Assembly: GCF_030253575.1 (NCBI RefSeq)
Contig: NC_080567.1
Coordinates: forward strand, 36,919,501-36,983,500
From: Rhododendron vialii
Taxonomy: Eukaryota > Streptophyta > Magnoliopsida > Ericales > Ericaceae
DNA: 64,000 nt
Reading direction: 5' to 3'
The notes under the pieces were generated by a model, which was given only the letters and a program-made list of their open reading frames with translations, ran no database searches and had not been told where the DNA came from. This document shows, one piece after another, positions 35,302 through 45,801 of this stretch (its first letter is position 1; every line of letters starts with the position of its first letter). The position numbers and the translations under genes are program-made.

Positions 35302-35445
35302 TTTAAGGCTAAGTTCCGATTCCTTTCGTTAAGAAGAATCAATAGAAATAAAAAAATCGTCGCAAAATGTACAAAAGAGAAAAAAAAATTAAATAAAAAT
35401 AAAACCAAAAAATCCCTTAGCGGAACTTAACCTTAAGGCATTTTA
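35302..35445. mobile_element. Small MITE
   Basis: The ends TTAAGGCTAAGTTCCG and CGGAACTTAACCTTAA are inverted copies. It is A-rich inside. The target duplication is not certain. Confidence 0.5.
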
Positions 35446-35941
35446 AGGCCTCAACGCCTCGTCTTTTGAAGGAACGTTTTGCCTAGTATCCAAAGGTTTT
35501 TGCTTGTCAATCCAACTAAAAAATTCTGCAAAATGGCAAAAAGGTTACGACATGAAAATGAAACGGAAAAGTAATACGACCAAAAAGAAATGCAATACAG
35601 AGTAAATTGGTTCGCTATTTTACTCTTGTATTCTTAACTAATTTAAATTGGAGTGGACCTCTTCTAGATTCCATCTTGTGCCTTTTCATGGTTTGAGTTG
35701 GGAATTCCATGTTGGGTACCTCTACTATCACTTTTTTGATTGGCCATGTGCCCGACTTCATAGTTGGTCTGCTTTTGCAATACGTGTTTCGTCGGTCTAG
35801 ATATTGATAGTTTTGACTTCATTTTTGTAACTTGTGATGCAATTTTGTATTGCCTTCATATTTTCGAGATTCTCTCTTGTTAAAAGGGAAAAAAAATGGG
35901 GTAGTCAAGCACTTTTTTTAGTCGCTTATTTTGTAATGGTA

Positions 35942-36119
35942 CTCCTTCCGTTCATAATGTGTCCAGTATGCAAAATGATAATTCAAAATTTTTGCATAAT
36001 GCATAAGTAGAATTCATCGATATATCTAGTAAATTGTTCATTTTTTTATTTTTTTTTATAAAAATTATATTATTTTTACGTTTCCATTTTACGAACTAAA
36101 CAAACATGATGGGGCGAAG
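35942..36119. mobile_element. Stowaway-like MITE
   Basis: The left end is CTCCTTCCGTTCATAATG after TA. The right end ...CATGATGGGGCGAAG is followed by TA and is an approximate complement. The copy is diverged. Confidence 0.5.
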
Positions 36120-36141
36120 TATTTACTTTAGAACTTATCCC

Positions 36142-36562
36142 TAGGGCTGCAAACGAGCCGAGCCGAGCCGAGTTTAAGAGTGTTCGAGCTCGGCTCGCCA
36201 AAAATTTAGTTGGCTCGAGCTCGGCTCGAGCTCGTGACCAGCTGCAGAACTCGAGCTCGAGCTCGGCTCGAGATGTACTTACAGAGCTCGAACTCGGCTC
36301 TCGTTTATGATTACTTACAGAGCTCGAACTCGGCTCGTTTATATATATATTACTTACAGAGCTCGAGCTCTGTAAGTAATATATATATATAAAATATAGT
36401 TGGACTCGCGAGCCAATTCGAGCCGAGTTTCGACTAGCTCGAGCTTGGCTCGTTTCATAAACGAGCCGAACATTTTAGCTCGAGTTCGTTCGTTTGTGTC
36501 TCGAACCGAGCCGAGCCGAGCTTCGAGCCGCTTGCGAGCAGCTCAGATCGTTTGCAGCCCTC
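36142..36562. mobile_element. hAT-like MITE (421 bp)
   Basis: It starts TAGGGCTGCAAACGAGCCGA and ends ...GATCGTTTGCAGCCCTC. CTTATCCC flanks both sides exactly (36134-36141 and 36563-36570). The interior is full of GAGCTCGGCTCG-type palindromes and a TTACTTACAGAGCTCGAGCT fold-back. Confidence 0.9.
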
Positions 36563-36570
36563 CTTATCCC

Positions 36571-37232
36571 CATACCAACCCAACCGGCCGACTGGAAAAA
36601 ATATCATTTATTAGATTTTATTAATCGTCTCTATCCACCATGATGAAATGAATAGATATCAAGTCGGCACATGCGAAAGGACCCACCTCTAATATTTGAT
36701 TTTCCCTTTTGTTTTAAATTAATGATCAGATCTTTTAAAATATGTTTCCCTTTTCTTTGTTTTACCAGCACTTTTTTCAAATCCAAAAATTGAAGACTAC
36801 AGTTTCATCATACGAGTAGTCTTCCACCTTGCGATGCAGTGATTAATTGGGTTAAGATTGTCACCTCTAGGTAAGAGAAAGTCTTCGTTTAGTCGATCTC
36901 CACACAATATTCCTAATTAACTTGTTCCGGTATTAAAAGGTTAATAAAACAACAATGTCGCTACACCAATTTCATGATAGTATTCCGATTTTTATCGAGC
37001 TCTGAGGGTAGAACACGTAACAGTATGCTCTACTAGGCATGACTGTTCGGCTCGGCTAAAGGGTGGTCGGTTTGCACAGTTCCATGCCCGCTCTCCCGTC
37101 TTTCCCCTGCAGCGGCACAACTCCAAGAGATCGTGGGGAAAATCACTACTCCCCCGACCCCGCGATTGTTGGTCCTCCTAGAGCCACTCACTCCATGAAG
37201 GGCATGGCGTTTGGGAGAAGGTTTTTAAATCA
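36571..37232. other. Intergenic, no gene seen
   Basis: No coding signal and no clear repeat ends. Confidence 0.35.
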
Positions 37233-37399
37233 GAAATGCTAAGGACAAAAAAATAATACCCCGAAACTACCCCGAAAAGATTAACTAGTGGTCGAGATTC
37301 ATTTTGATGTGTGTGACCCAATCATCAAAGTGATTCTCAACCACTGATTACTGTTTTCGGGGTACTTTCGGGATAAATTTTCTTTGTACCTAGCATTTT
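37233..37399. mobile_element. Fold-back MITE, family with 55593-55757 (copy 1)
   Basis: The ends GAAATGCTAAGGACAAA and TTTGTACCTAGCATTT pair. Inside are TACCCCGAAA and TTTCGGGGTA arms and TGTGACCCAATCATCAAAG. The copy near 55.6 kb lies in the opposite orientation. Confidence 0.65.
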
Positions 37400-37534
37400 T
37401 CTAGATGTAAAATTCATTATTAATTTATTGATATAATTATTATTTTTAAAATATAATTTGAAAAGATAAACTATTAATTGAGACAGAGGAAGTAGTACAT
37501 CACCTGTACGCAATAAGTAACCAATATGTTAGAG

Positions 37535-38976
37535 GTAAATTGCTATTCCCCCCTGACACACCCCCGGCCTCACCTCCCTTTGCCCAAATTACCCCCGCCT
37601 TTCTCTCTTTCTCTCTCTCCCTTCTCTTTACAGTTTGCTCTTTTCTCTTTTTTTTTTTCCTTTTTTTTCCAGTTCTTTTTTTTTTTTCATTTTATTTCCT
37701 TTTCTTTCTTTCCGGTTTGATTTTTTTTTTCTCTTTAATAATAGGTTCAAGTTTAATTATAGACTTTATAAAGTAATTGAGAGAGAAAAAAGTGTTTCAA
37801 TTGATCATGTTTATCCGACTGTTTTTTTTTTTTGTCCTTTATAGATTAAAACATATAGTTACGAAAATAAGTGTTTCAATTTTCAATCCGTTTAAACCAG
37901 TGCAAAGATGTTATTTTTTTGATCATTTCATCCTAAATGGTCGTAATAAATTTTTGGCTCCAAGGCGTTTCAATAAACACTCCAAGAAAGTCCTTAAACT
38001 AAATAATGAGTCTTAGGGTGCTCGTTGAAAGGCCGTAAAGCAAAAAATTCATTAAGATTACAATTAGTGTTCGGGAACTAATTACGAAATGTATTTTGCA
38101 AACGACATACTAATCCAGAATACAAATGTTATATTTAGGATGACTTTTTTTTAACTATAGTACAATTTAATAAATTTGTTAACCATTATTTAGCATAAAT
38201 CCTCTTAACTGATTCAGTAGTATGTTGCTTCAAATCACGTTTCTACTCCATATGATTGCAAATGGCTGGTTTCTATTTTTTTTTAAAACTAAAACTGAAA
38301 CGTTTTAGGGGCTTCGTAGGGACTACTGTGCCAATGGGGACAGCAGAGCCCTCAGGCCCCCCTACTTTTTAATTTTTTATTTATTTAATTACTTATATCT
38401 TATTTATTTAATTTCTATAAATACACCATTTGTATATTTAAAAATATAATTCAAGAATTAAGTGCTTTAATTTTCAATTCAGTTAAATCAGAGCAAAGAT
38501 CGTTTTTTATTATTATTTTATTTTAAATGGTTATAATGAATTTTTTGATTAAAGGCATTTCAACAAACACCCTAAGACTCATTATTTAGTTTCAAGACTC
38601 TCTTAGAGTGTCCATTAAAAGGCCTTGAAGCCAAAAATTTATTACGACCGTTTAGGATGAAATGATCAGAAAAATAACATCTTTGCACTGGTTCAAACGA
38701 ATTGAAAATTGAAACACTTATTTTCGTAACTATATTTTTTAATCTATAAAGGACAAAAAAAGAAAAATAAAACAGTCGGATAAATATAATCAATTGAAAC
38801 ACTTTTTTTTCTCTCAATTACTTTACAAAGTCTAGAATTAAACTTGAACCTATTATTAAAGAGAAAAAAAAATTCAAACTGGAAAGAAAGAAAAGGAAAT
38901 AAAATGAAAAAAAAAATCGGAAATAAAAGGAAAAAAAAAAGAAAAGAAAAAACCGTAAAGAATGAAAGAATGAAAA

Positions 38977-39015
<39 letters not shown>

Positions 39016-39081
39016 GGGGTAATTTGGGGAAGGGAGGTGGGGCCGGGGAGGGGGGTGTGTCAGGGAGGAATAGCAGGTCTC
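37535..39081. mobile_element. Mutator-like element with about 530-bp terminal inverted repeats (1547 bp)
   Basis: The left arm (37535-38065) and right arm (38530-39081) are long inverted copies. Both carry TGCTATTCC(C/T)CCCTGACAC near the tip, then a pyrimidine/purine-rich tract and a matching AT-rich stretch. ATGTTAGAG flanks both ends exactly (37526-37534 and 39082-39090). There is no transposase. The near-identical short ORFs on opposite strands (37777-38016 and 38572-38817) come from the arms. A third, partial copy of the arm lies inside at about 38437-38569 in left-arm orientation. Confidence 0.88.
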
Positions 39082-39275
39082 ATGTTAGAGGCTCGAAATT
39101 CGACCACCACTTTAAGATGAATTATTAAATTGAGACGGAGGGAGTAATACACCACTGTTACACCATAAGTAACCAATATGGTAGTGGCCCAAAATTCGAT
39201 GATCACTCCGAGAGCCTTCAAGGGATTCTGCAAGACAAGCCCATCGACTGAGGGTGTTTTTAGCTGGGACAGTGT

Positions 39276-39420
39276 CAGGGACAAAAAAAATGGATAAAGA
39301 AAATGGATAAAGAAAATATTCTTAAAATGTACATGAATGACTGAGATTTACTGTTCAGCCGTTCATGTACACTTTAAGGGTCTTTTTTTTGCATATTTTC
39401 TTTATATTTAGCATTTCTCA
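39276..39420. repeat. Fold-back repeat just upstream of the GRP promoter
   Basis: AAGAATATTTTCTTTATCC-type words and the TGTACATGAA/TTCATGTACA core pair across a short loop. It ends about 85 bp before the TATA box of the glycine-rich protein gene. Confidence 0.55.
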
Positions 39421-39504
39421 ACCCAAAAACGGCAAGAGCGCAGTGCGCACACAGAATTAACCTAACCCAACCACGGTTAACTAACTCCACCACATCACAG
39501 CTAT

Positions 39505-39512
39505 TATATATA
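39505..39512 (+). promoter_or_regulatory. TATA box of the glycine-rich RNA-binding protein gene
   Basis: TATATATA lies about 113 bp before the ATG, followed by a CT-rich leader (39577-39600) and the TTAGGGTTT motif common in leaders of growth-related plant genes. Confidence 0.65.
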
Positions 39513-39624
39513 GCTAGGCCACGGCAGACTGTACCCTCGTGCTCTTTCAGTGGGGTCATTCGGTTCCCCCCTCCTTCTCTCTCTCTCTCTCTCTCTCTCT
39601 TTAGGGTTTCTCTCTCCCCTATCC

Positions 39625-40591
39625 ATGGCTGACGTGGAATACAGATGCTTCGTCGGCGGCCTCGCCTGGACAACCGACGACCAGGCCCTCGAGCGGGCCT
39701 TCTCTCAGTACGGTGAAGTCCTCGAATCGAAGGTCCGTTAGATCCACGTCCATCGGATCCGTCCGTTGACTCGACCGATCTGTGTTCTCTGTTACTACTA
39801 TCTCTCTCTGGTTTTACTGTTCTCTGTTAACACACATCATCATCATCATATATGTTACTCTACTCACTTTTTTCCCCTTAATCGGTACGTTCATCTCGAG
39901 ATGAAGATCGATCGATATTTCTTTTTTACTGCCTCCGTACTAAATTGCTTGTCCTGTACGGTTAGCCGTATGATTTTTGGATCAGAAAATAAAATACTTT
40001 CGTGCATATTTTAATTTGGCGTTAAGAAATTTAAAAAATTGTGCATGAATATATTCTGTTTTTCTGATCTAAAAGATTACTCTTTTGTGGTGGACAAGCA
40101 ATTTGGGACGAAGAGAGTAGATTATTATTTGTTTATGGTGTGGATCTGATAAGATCTGATTGATTTGTGGCTGTTATTGCGTTTTCTAGATCATCAACGA
40201 CCGAGAGACTGGCAGATCGAGGGGGTTTGGATTTGTGACGTTCAAGGATGAGCAATCGATGAGGGACGCAATCGAGGGGATGAACGGCCAGGACCTTGAC
40301 GGCCGTAACATCACCGTCAACGAGGCTCAGTCGCGTGGCGGCGGTGGAGGTGGTCGTGGAGGAGGTGGATATGGTGGTGGCGGAGGTGGACGTGGCGGAG
40401 GCGGATATGGTGGCCGCGGAGGCGGTGGATACGGAGGTGGAGGTGGTGGATACGGAGGCGGTGGCGGTGGAGGCAGATATGGAGGTGGTGGGGGCGGATA
40501 CGGTAGCAGCGGCGGTGGGCGTTACGGAGGCGGAGGCGGCGGAAGGTACTCGAGTGGAGGCGGTGATTCGGGTGGAAGCTGGAGGAATTAA
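39625..40591 (+). CDS. Glycine-rich RNA-binding protein, GRP7/GRP8 type (two exons, 169 aa)
   Basis: This class of small RNA-binding protein acts in nucleus and cytosol in cold, circadian and flowering RNA control. Exon 1 is 39625-39732 and exon 2 is 40190-40591, with a phase 0 junction and GT-AG borders. Residues 1-85 form one RRM: RNP2 reads CFVGGLAW and RNP1 reads RGFGFVTF. From about residue 88 the protein is a Gly-rich tail with repeated GGGGYGGGG and RYGGGG blocks and a few Arg, Tyr and Ser, ending GGSWRN. Intron position, length and start ([12 protein letters not shown]) match plant class IV GRPs. The antisense frame over exon 2 is a shadow of the Gly repeat. Confidence 0.96.
39733..40189 (+). 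other. Intron of the GRP gene
   Basis: 457 bp between the RRM halves. Reading on past exon 1 meets TAG on the third codon. A second donor-like site CG|GTACGT is near 39893. Confidence 0.7.
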
Positions 40592-41077
40592 GATTTAGAG
40601 GGGTTTGGGTTTGGTCATTTGTGGCTTTTTTTTCCAAGTGGTTCTGTTTGGTGCTATTCTCTTGTTCCGGGTGTTCTGTCATGGTTACTGTTCTCGTTGG
40701 TTGCTTCAGTCACTGTACTGTTTTTGACCGATTGTTTGCTGGTTTTGCACTTTACGTTTCCGATATCAAAATGAAGTTTCGATGAATGAAAGCAAATGAA
40801 TTGAGTTGGACTTCAAATGTGGTTTCTTTTCTTAATCTTGCCTGTATTCTTCGTGTGTGTTGTGAGATTTGTTTGGATAAATGGCAGCAAATGAATTGAG
40901 GGCCGAGAGGGCAGTGCTCAATGGCGGGGGCGCCCTGCTATAAAACTTGCTATACGCAGTAGTAATCTTTCTTTCATCCGATACATGCTAGAAACTAGTG
41001 GGTGCCTCAACATGTTCTCTAACAATCTATCAAGGAACCACGTAAGAAATAAGTGGAGAGAAGTTTATTAGGACTGT
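40592..41077. other. 3' UTR and flank of the GRP gene
   Basis: A T-rich stretch follows the stop. An AATGAA/AAAGCAAATGAA area at about 40785-40800 could serve polyadenylation. No other gene is seen. Confidence 0.45.
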
Positions 41078-41403
41078 TCAGTTAAACAAGTTAAATGATT
41101 TGTTTTTTTGCTTTTATTTAATTTTTTTTTGTATTTATTAGTTTTTCGTCAATTTTTTAAAAATTATTATTTCGTCACGACGAAAGGAATCTAAATTTAA
41201 TTTTTTTTGAATAAAGACAAAAACAAGTCAAAAAGTCAATTTTTTTATTTTTATTTAAAAAAAATTAGATTTCCATTGTAATTTTTTATTTTTTAGATTT
41301 CTTTCGTCATGCAATAATTTTAAAAAATTGACGAAAAATTAATAAATACGAAAACAATTTGAATAAAGACAAATAAGCCACTTGGCTTATTTAGCCGAAC
41401 GGC
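41078..41403. mobile_element. Fold-back MITE
   Basis: The ends GACTGTTCAGTTAAACAAG and CTTATTTAGCCGAACGGCC pair approximately. Inner arms (TTTTTCGTCAATTTTTTAAA and its complement, ATTTCGTCACGACGAAAGG-like words) pair well. Confidence 0.6.
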
Positions 41404-41450
41404 CACGCACAAGAGAGATAAAAGGTTCTGAGAACCCCAGAGAACAATTA

Positions 41451-41680
41451 GCTTTGTTTGGTTAGTAATTTAGTTTAGTTTAGTTTAGTTTTGATAGTGA
41501 GTGGAGAGAGAAATATGGTAATGATTGAAGAGATGGGTAATGATTGGAGAGAGATGAGAAAATAATAATTGAAAAAATAGGGTAATAATTGAAAAAAGAA
41601 ATAGGGTAATGATTGAAAAAAAAAATAGAATAATTATTGAAAAACTAAACTAGACTAAACTAAAATGGGTACCGAACATG
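41451..41680. mobile_element. AT-rich MITE with TTTAGTTTAG ends
   Basis: The left part, TTTGTTTGGTTAGTAATTTA with TTTAGTTTAG, pairs with CTAAACTAAAATGGGTACCG at the right. Inside are four diverged repeats of GGGTAATGATTG(A/G)A. The 58830-58930 segment looks related. Confidence 0.5.
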
Positions 41681-41689
41681 TATCTTGCA

Positions 41690-43250
41690 TATTTTTTTTT
41701 GATCCGCATGTATCTTTGCATATTTGTTTTCTGTTCCATTGCACATTGTGTTTTTGTTGATTTGGCCGAATTCCCAAGATAGTAGTTAAAGCGTACCCAC
41801 AGGCTTGATATTCTTTGTACTATACTACTTAAAATGAGGAGGCAGATCCTCAGCTGTCTTACAAGGAAACTGGGGCACCCCGTTCCAGAACACTTTCTTA
41901 AAAAACATTTTATTTGTCTCTTTTTTATTGTCGATTTTTGTTTTTCGTGTCATTCGTTCATGCTTATATCTCCCAATCTATAATGTTTTTCATAATTTTA
42001 AAAACTTTGTATTATAGATCTAATTGAGAATTAATAAACAAGATCCAAATTGCATATTTTTGGAGCTTCATATTGAAAGATATAAGCGTTGAAAGAACGG
42101 TACGAAAAACAAAAATGGACAGTATAAATGGGACGGAGGGAGTAAGTACTTATTTCACATTTTCAAACTCAAGAATAATATAAATAAAAAATAATTTTAT
42201 AATTTTTTTTGCACCGTATAAAATATCTTAATTAGATCTATCAAACAAGATCTATATTGATCGGAAAATTATTTTTGTAAGCACATAATTTTTAAGCTTG
42301 AAATTATCTTCTTAAAAAATAAGTACTTAGTTTTCTTTCGGGAACGGGGCTAGTGATCTTGAGTTCTTATAGCCTATAGGTCACACTTGATGAACCAAAC
42401 AAATTGTACTGTAGATCTTGTTATAGTATCACCCTTTTCACATGCCAAGGAATATTCAGCATTTTCTTTGGAAATATTGTCGTGAGATTTTGCCGATCGG
42501 ATTTGCGCTTTATAGAAAGACTAGTGTATGTCCGTGCTTGAAGATACGGCGCAACGTATCTAAAGGCACATTGCTAGTGCATGCCTGAAGGCAACGACTC
42601 CATGATTAGCACACAGCAAATAAATATTGGATATTGAACCTAATATATCAACCCCTGTTCAAGAGAAAAATTATAAGAACCAACATTTTAAAATTTAAAC
42701 ATACCAAACCGATGCTCTACATCAACTAAATCAGCAGGGGATGAAAAATAATAATAGAAACTATTTTCGGTACTCGTTTTGGCATTTTGGTTTAATTTAT
42801 AAAAATGAGAGAGCAATAAGAGTAGGTGACAAATATTATCATCCTTCTAATTTGTTTTTTATTTATGCAGCCTTATACTTGAGAAAAAAAAGATGAAACA
42901 CTCAGTCATAAACTATTGTTCACACACTGCATGCGCTTACACATTTTCCAACTTAAATGGATGGCCAATAGCCATTACTTGCTTCCAAAGATTTTCCAAA
43001 ACACATACAATTGAATAAAAGTAGTCTACTTATTATAAAAATCAATTCACTGCTACAGATTCACCGAACGTGTGTTGGGTATTCCATCAAACACCTTATT
43101 GGCTACATAAAAAAGGTAGCGAGTACATGAGAAGGAAGGAAGGAAGCTAGAGATGAGAACCACTGGTTTAAACAAAGCAATATCAAAAATTTTGTAGCGA
43201 CGTCATGGTTGTCGTATGCTACGTCGGACCACACCCAACCCATTTCTACT
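41690..43250. other. Intergenic, no gene seen
   Basis: Includes a GGGACGGAGGGAGTA-type right end at about 42130-42144 that may be one end of a decayed Stowaway-like copy. Otherwise AT-rich. Confidence 0.4.
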
Positions 43251-43253
43251 GCC

Positions 43254-43275
43254 GGGGGGGGGGGGGGGGTGGGGG
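43254..43275 (+). repeat. G tract (16 G, T, 5 G)
   Basis: An almost pure G run, a possible G-quadruplex site and a likely sequencing/assembly length-error site. Confidence 0.9.
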
Positions 43276-43489
43276 AACGTGGTTTTAAGAGAGAATTTTA
43301 TTTATGATTCCTCCCTCCCTCACTAAAATGCCATTCAAATATAATTTATTTACCAAAATGTCATGTTGTAAGATCCAACGGCTGTAACGTATTGAAAACT
43401 CAATCTATCGGCTAAAAATGTGCTCTTGTTTGTATATGTACATAAATTTTAAAATATTTTCTTAAGATACCGTTCTGTTTTATAATATA

Positions 43490-44205
43490 GAAGGTTGTAT
43501 CTGACCCAAGCAGCCCAGTGTGCGGGGGAGATTCGGAATCAATAGTTCATATGTTCTGTGACTGCCCACTGGCACGACAGGTTTGGATCAATTCTTCTGT
43601 GAATGTGGATTTTGTGCTCTCTTGTTTTAATTCTTTTGTTGGCTTGTGGGATTTTCTGGTATTGCATTGGCATCATGCGCCAAATAAAGATTGGTTATTG
43701 TTAGCCGCATCGTTATTATGGCAGGGAAGGACTAGTGCATGTTTTGAACAGAAGGTTTGTCTCCCGAAGAGTGCTAATCAAGAGAGCTGTTGATGGCCTT
43801 CAAGAGTTTTTAAGTGCGAACCAACCAGTTGTGACTCCGTTAGCCACGGCTGGTATAGGAACTGGAAACTTAATGGCTACGGCCGCCTCTTGATTCTTTT
43901 AAAATTAGTAATGTTGATGTTGCATGGAAAAAGGGAACATTGAAAGGGGGGTTTGGTGTTGTGATGAGGAACAGCCAAGGGGAATTGCTGCTGCTGAGGT
44001 GGGGGGTTCTTCACGAGTTTTCAAGCCCACAAGTTGTAGAAGCGTTAGCAATTCGACGAGGAGTGCTTTTGGGATTACAACTTGGCATACGCTCGGTGGT
44101 GTTGGAGAGTGACTCTCAAGTCTCAAGCTATTATCAACATGTTATGTCTTCTTTTGTTCGCTTGGTTGCTCATGTGCTGGCAAGTAAGAGTGTAGTTGGT
44201 TTGGA
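43490..44205 (+). pseudogene. LINE remnant: reverse-transcriptase zinc-binding and RNase H-like domains
   Basis: The first frame (to 43793) reads CGGDSESIVHMFCDCPLARQVW, the zf-RVT pattern CxxC...HxFxxCPxxxxxW of plant LINEs. Another frame (to about 44205) holds an RNase H-like RVT_3 domain: GGFGVVMRNSQGELLL, VVEALAIRRGVLLGLQLG, VVLESDSQVS. A frameshift and stop separate the two, and the reverse transcriptase proper is missing. The likely 3' end continues at about 45465-45590. Confidence 0.85.
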
Positions 44206-45464
44206 AAGAGTTTGTTTAATAACTTAAATTCAACACTTAAAACTGAATCAATTAAATAATAAGTGATTCAATAAGTTTGATAACGACATTATACATTGCT
44301 TAACAAATTAAGTATTACTTAAAATGTAGGCTAAAAAGTTAAAAAAAATTAAGTAGCTTTGGCTGAATTCTTGTGTAGTTACATTTAATCACCATATCAC
44401 CACCACAACCACTCCCACCACCACCACCACCACTTCTACAACCACCACCACCACCGCCACACCACCACTCCTCTACCACCCTATCACTCCACCACCACCA
44501 CCACACACTACCACCATCACTACCACACCGTTGCCGCCGCCACCACCACAATGTCACCATTGTACAACCATCACTCCACCGACACCACTTACTATCACCA
44601 TTACACCATCACTCCACTGCCACTAGGGCTCGGAAAAATGGGCCGTGGCTGAAGACAATTTGGAAAAACTGATTTGGAAACCAATTAACCGGGATGCGTG
44701 TCACGGATTATTCGTGCACAAGGGGGTGCAAATCCGGAATTTGAGCCTCGCGCACGTACTATGGTTAAGCCCATGTTTTGCTAAAATTCTGAAAAACGTT
44801 TTTTTATTTTATTTTTGGGTTAAGATAACCCAAAAAAAAAATTTGAAACGTTTTTTTTTTTTAATACCAGAAAATGATAACTTGACAGTAAAAAAAAAAC
44901 GCTCTGCAAAATCTCAGCCGGAATTTCCTGTACGCCGGCACTGGTCGGTATTTTCCGAGATGACCGATATCAGGCGGTAACGAACGGTATTTGGTCCGGA
45001 ACGGTATTGGAGGGTTAGGGTACCGGTTTCTCTCAAATCCGGTACGTACCGGCTTCTCTCAAATCCGGTACGTACCGGCTGGTACGGTACGGGATTGATA
45101 ACATTGGTTACATTACCATCACTCCACCACCACCATTACGGGATTGATAACATTGGTTACATTACCATCACTCCACCACCACCATTACACCCCTATCGCC
45201 AGCACTCTAACACCACCACTGCCACCGCCACCACTCCATCACTACCAACACACCACCACCACAATCACCATTCCACCAGTATTATAAGTACATTGTGACC
45301 ATTAGTAAATTAAGAGAGAATCGGAACTAAAATTAATTTATCATTTTTTTAATTCAGTAATTAATATGTTTACCAAACAACTTTTCAGCTTAAAAGATTC
45401 AGCATTCAGTACATGATTTTTTCGCATTCAGTTTCAGTTTTCAGTTTTATCAAACATGCCCTTA
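44206..45464. mobile_element. Insertion inside the LINE remnant, with nested repeats
   Basis: The left edge (GAGTTTGTTTAATAAC) and the complement of the right edge (GGGCATGTTTGATAAAAC) resemble each other as terminal inverted repeats. TTTGGA occurs at both junctions. LINE coding text resumes after it with TGATTTCCCGCCGTCGTGG. Inside are CAC-rich trinucleotide runs (44400-44600, 45100-45260), a block beginning TAGGGCTCGG at about 44624 with GGTACGTACCGG repeats, and an exact 49-bp tandem duplication at 45089-45187. Confidence 0.5.
45089..45187. repeat. Exact tandem duplication, 2 x about 49 bp
   Basis: GGGATTGATAACATTGGTTA through CCACCACCACCATTAC occurs twice, back to back. Confidence 0.85.
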
Positions 45465-45590
45465 GTCTTTGGACTGATTTCCCGCCGTCGTGGTTAATTG
45501 GGCCCTTATTAAGGAACGAGTCCTCCGGTTGATGTAATTTGGTCGTTTATTAATAATCTGTTATTGTTTTTGGCACAAAAAGGAAAAAAG
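45465..45590 (+). mobile_element. 3' end of the interrupted LINE
   Basis: It continues the LINE from 44205 with TTGATGTAATTTGGTCGTTT and TTTTTGGCACAAAAAGG, the usual LINE 3'-end style, and then an A-rich end. Confidence 0.6.
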
Positions 45591-45801
45591 TATCATGAAT
45601 TCAAGTAATAATTATATTAAGTGAACATCAAAATCATGGAGAGGATTTATCCTGAAATGAAATTCCATCACACTGAAGCACAATTACTTGTGCAATCATA
45701 CATTAATTGATATTTGATCAATATAAATTTGACATGGTTAATGAGTTCAGTGAATTATAAAGAATCAAGAGTTCTGTAGGTCCGAAAAGAGCCCACAAAC
45801 A

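Noticed and set aside
37777..38817. Two near-identical short proteins on opposite strands (37777-38016 and 38572-38817)
   Set aside because: They are the inverted arms of a non-coding Mutator-like element; similarity comes from DNA duplication, not protein constraint.
40317..40682. His/Arg/Leu-rich antisense ORF over the glycine-rich protein
   Set aside because: Shadow of GGN codon repeats; the sense strand has an intact RRM and known intron.
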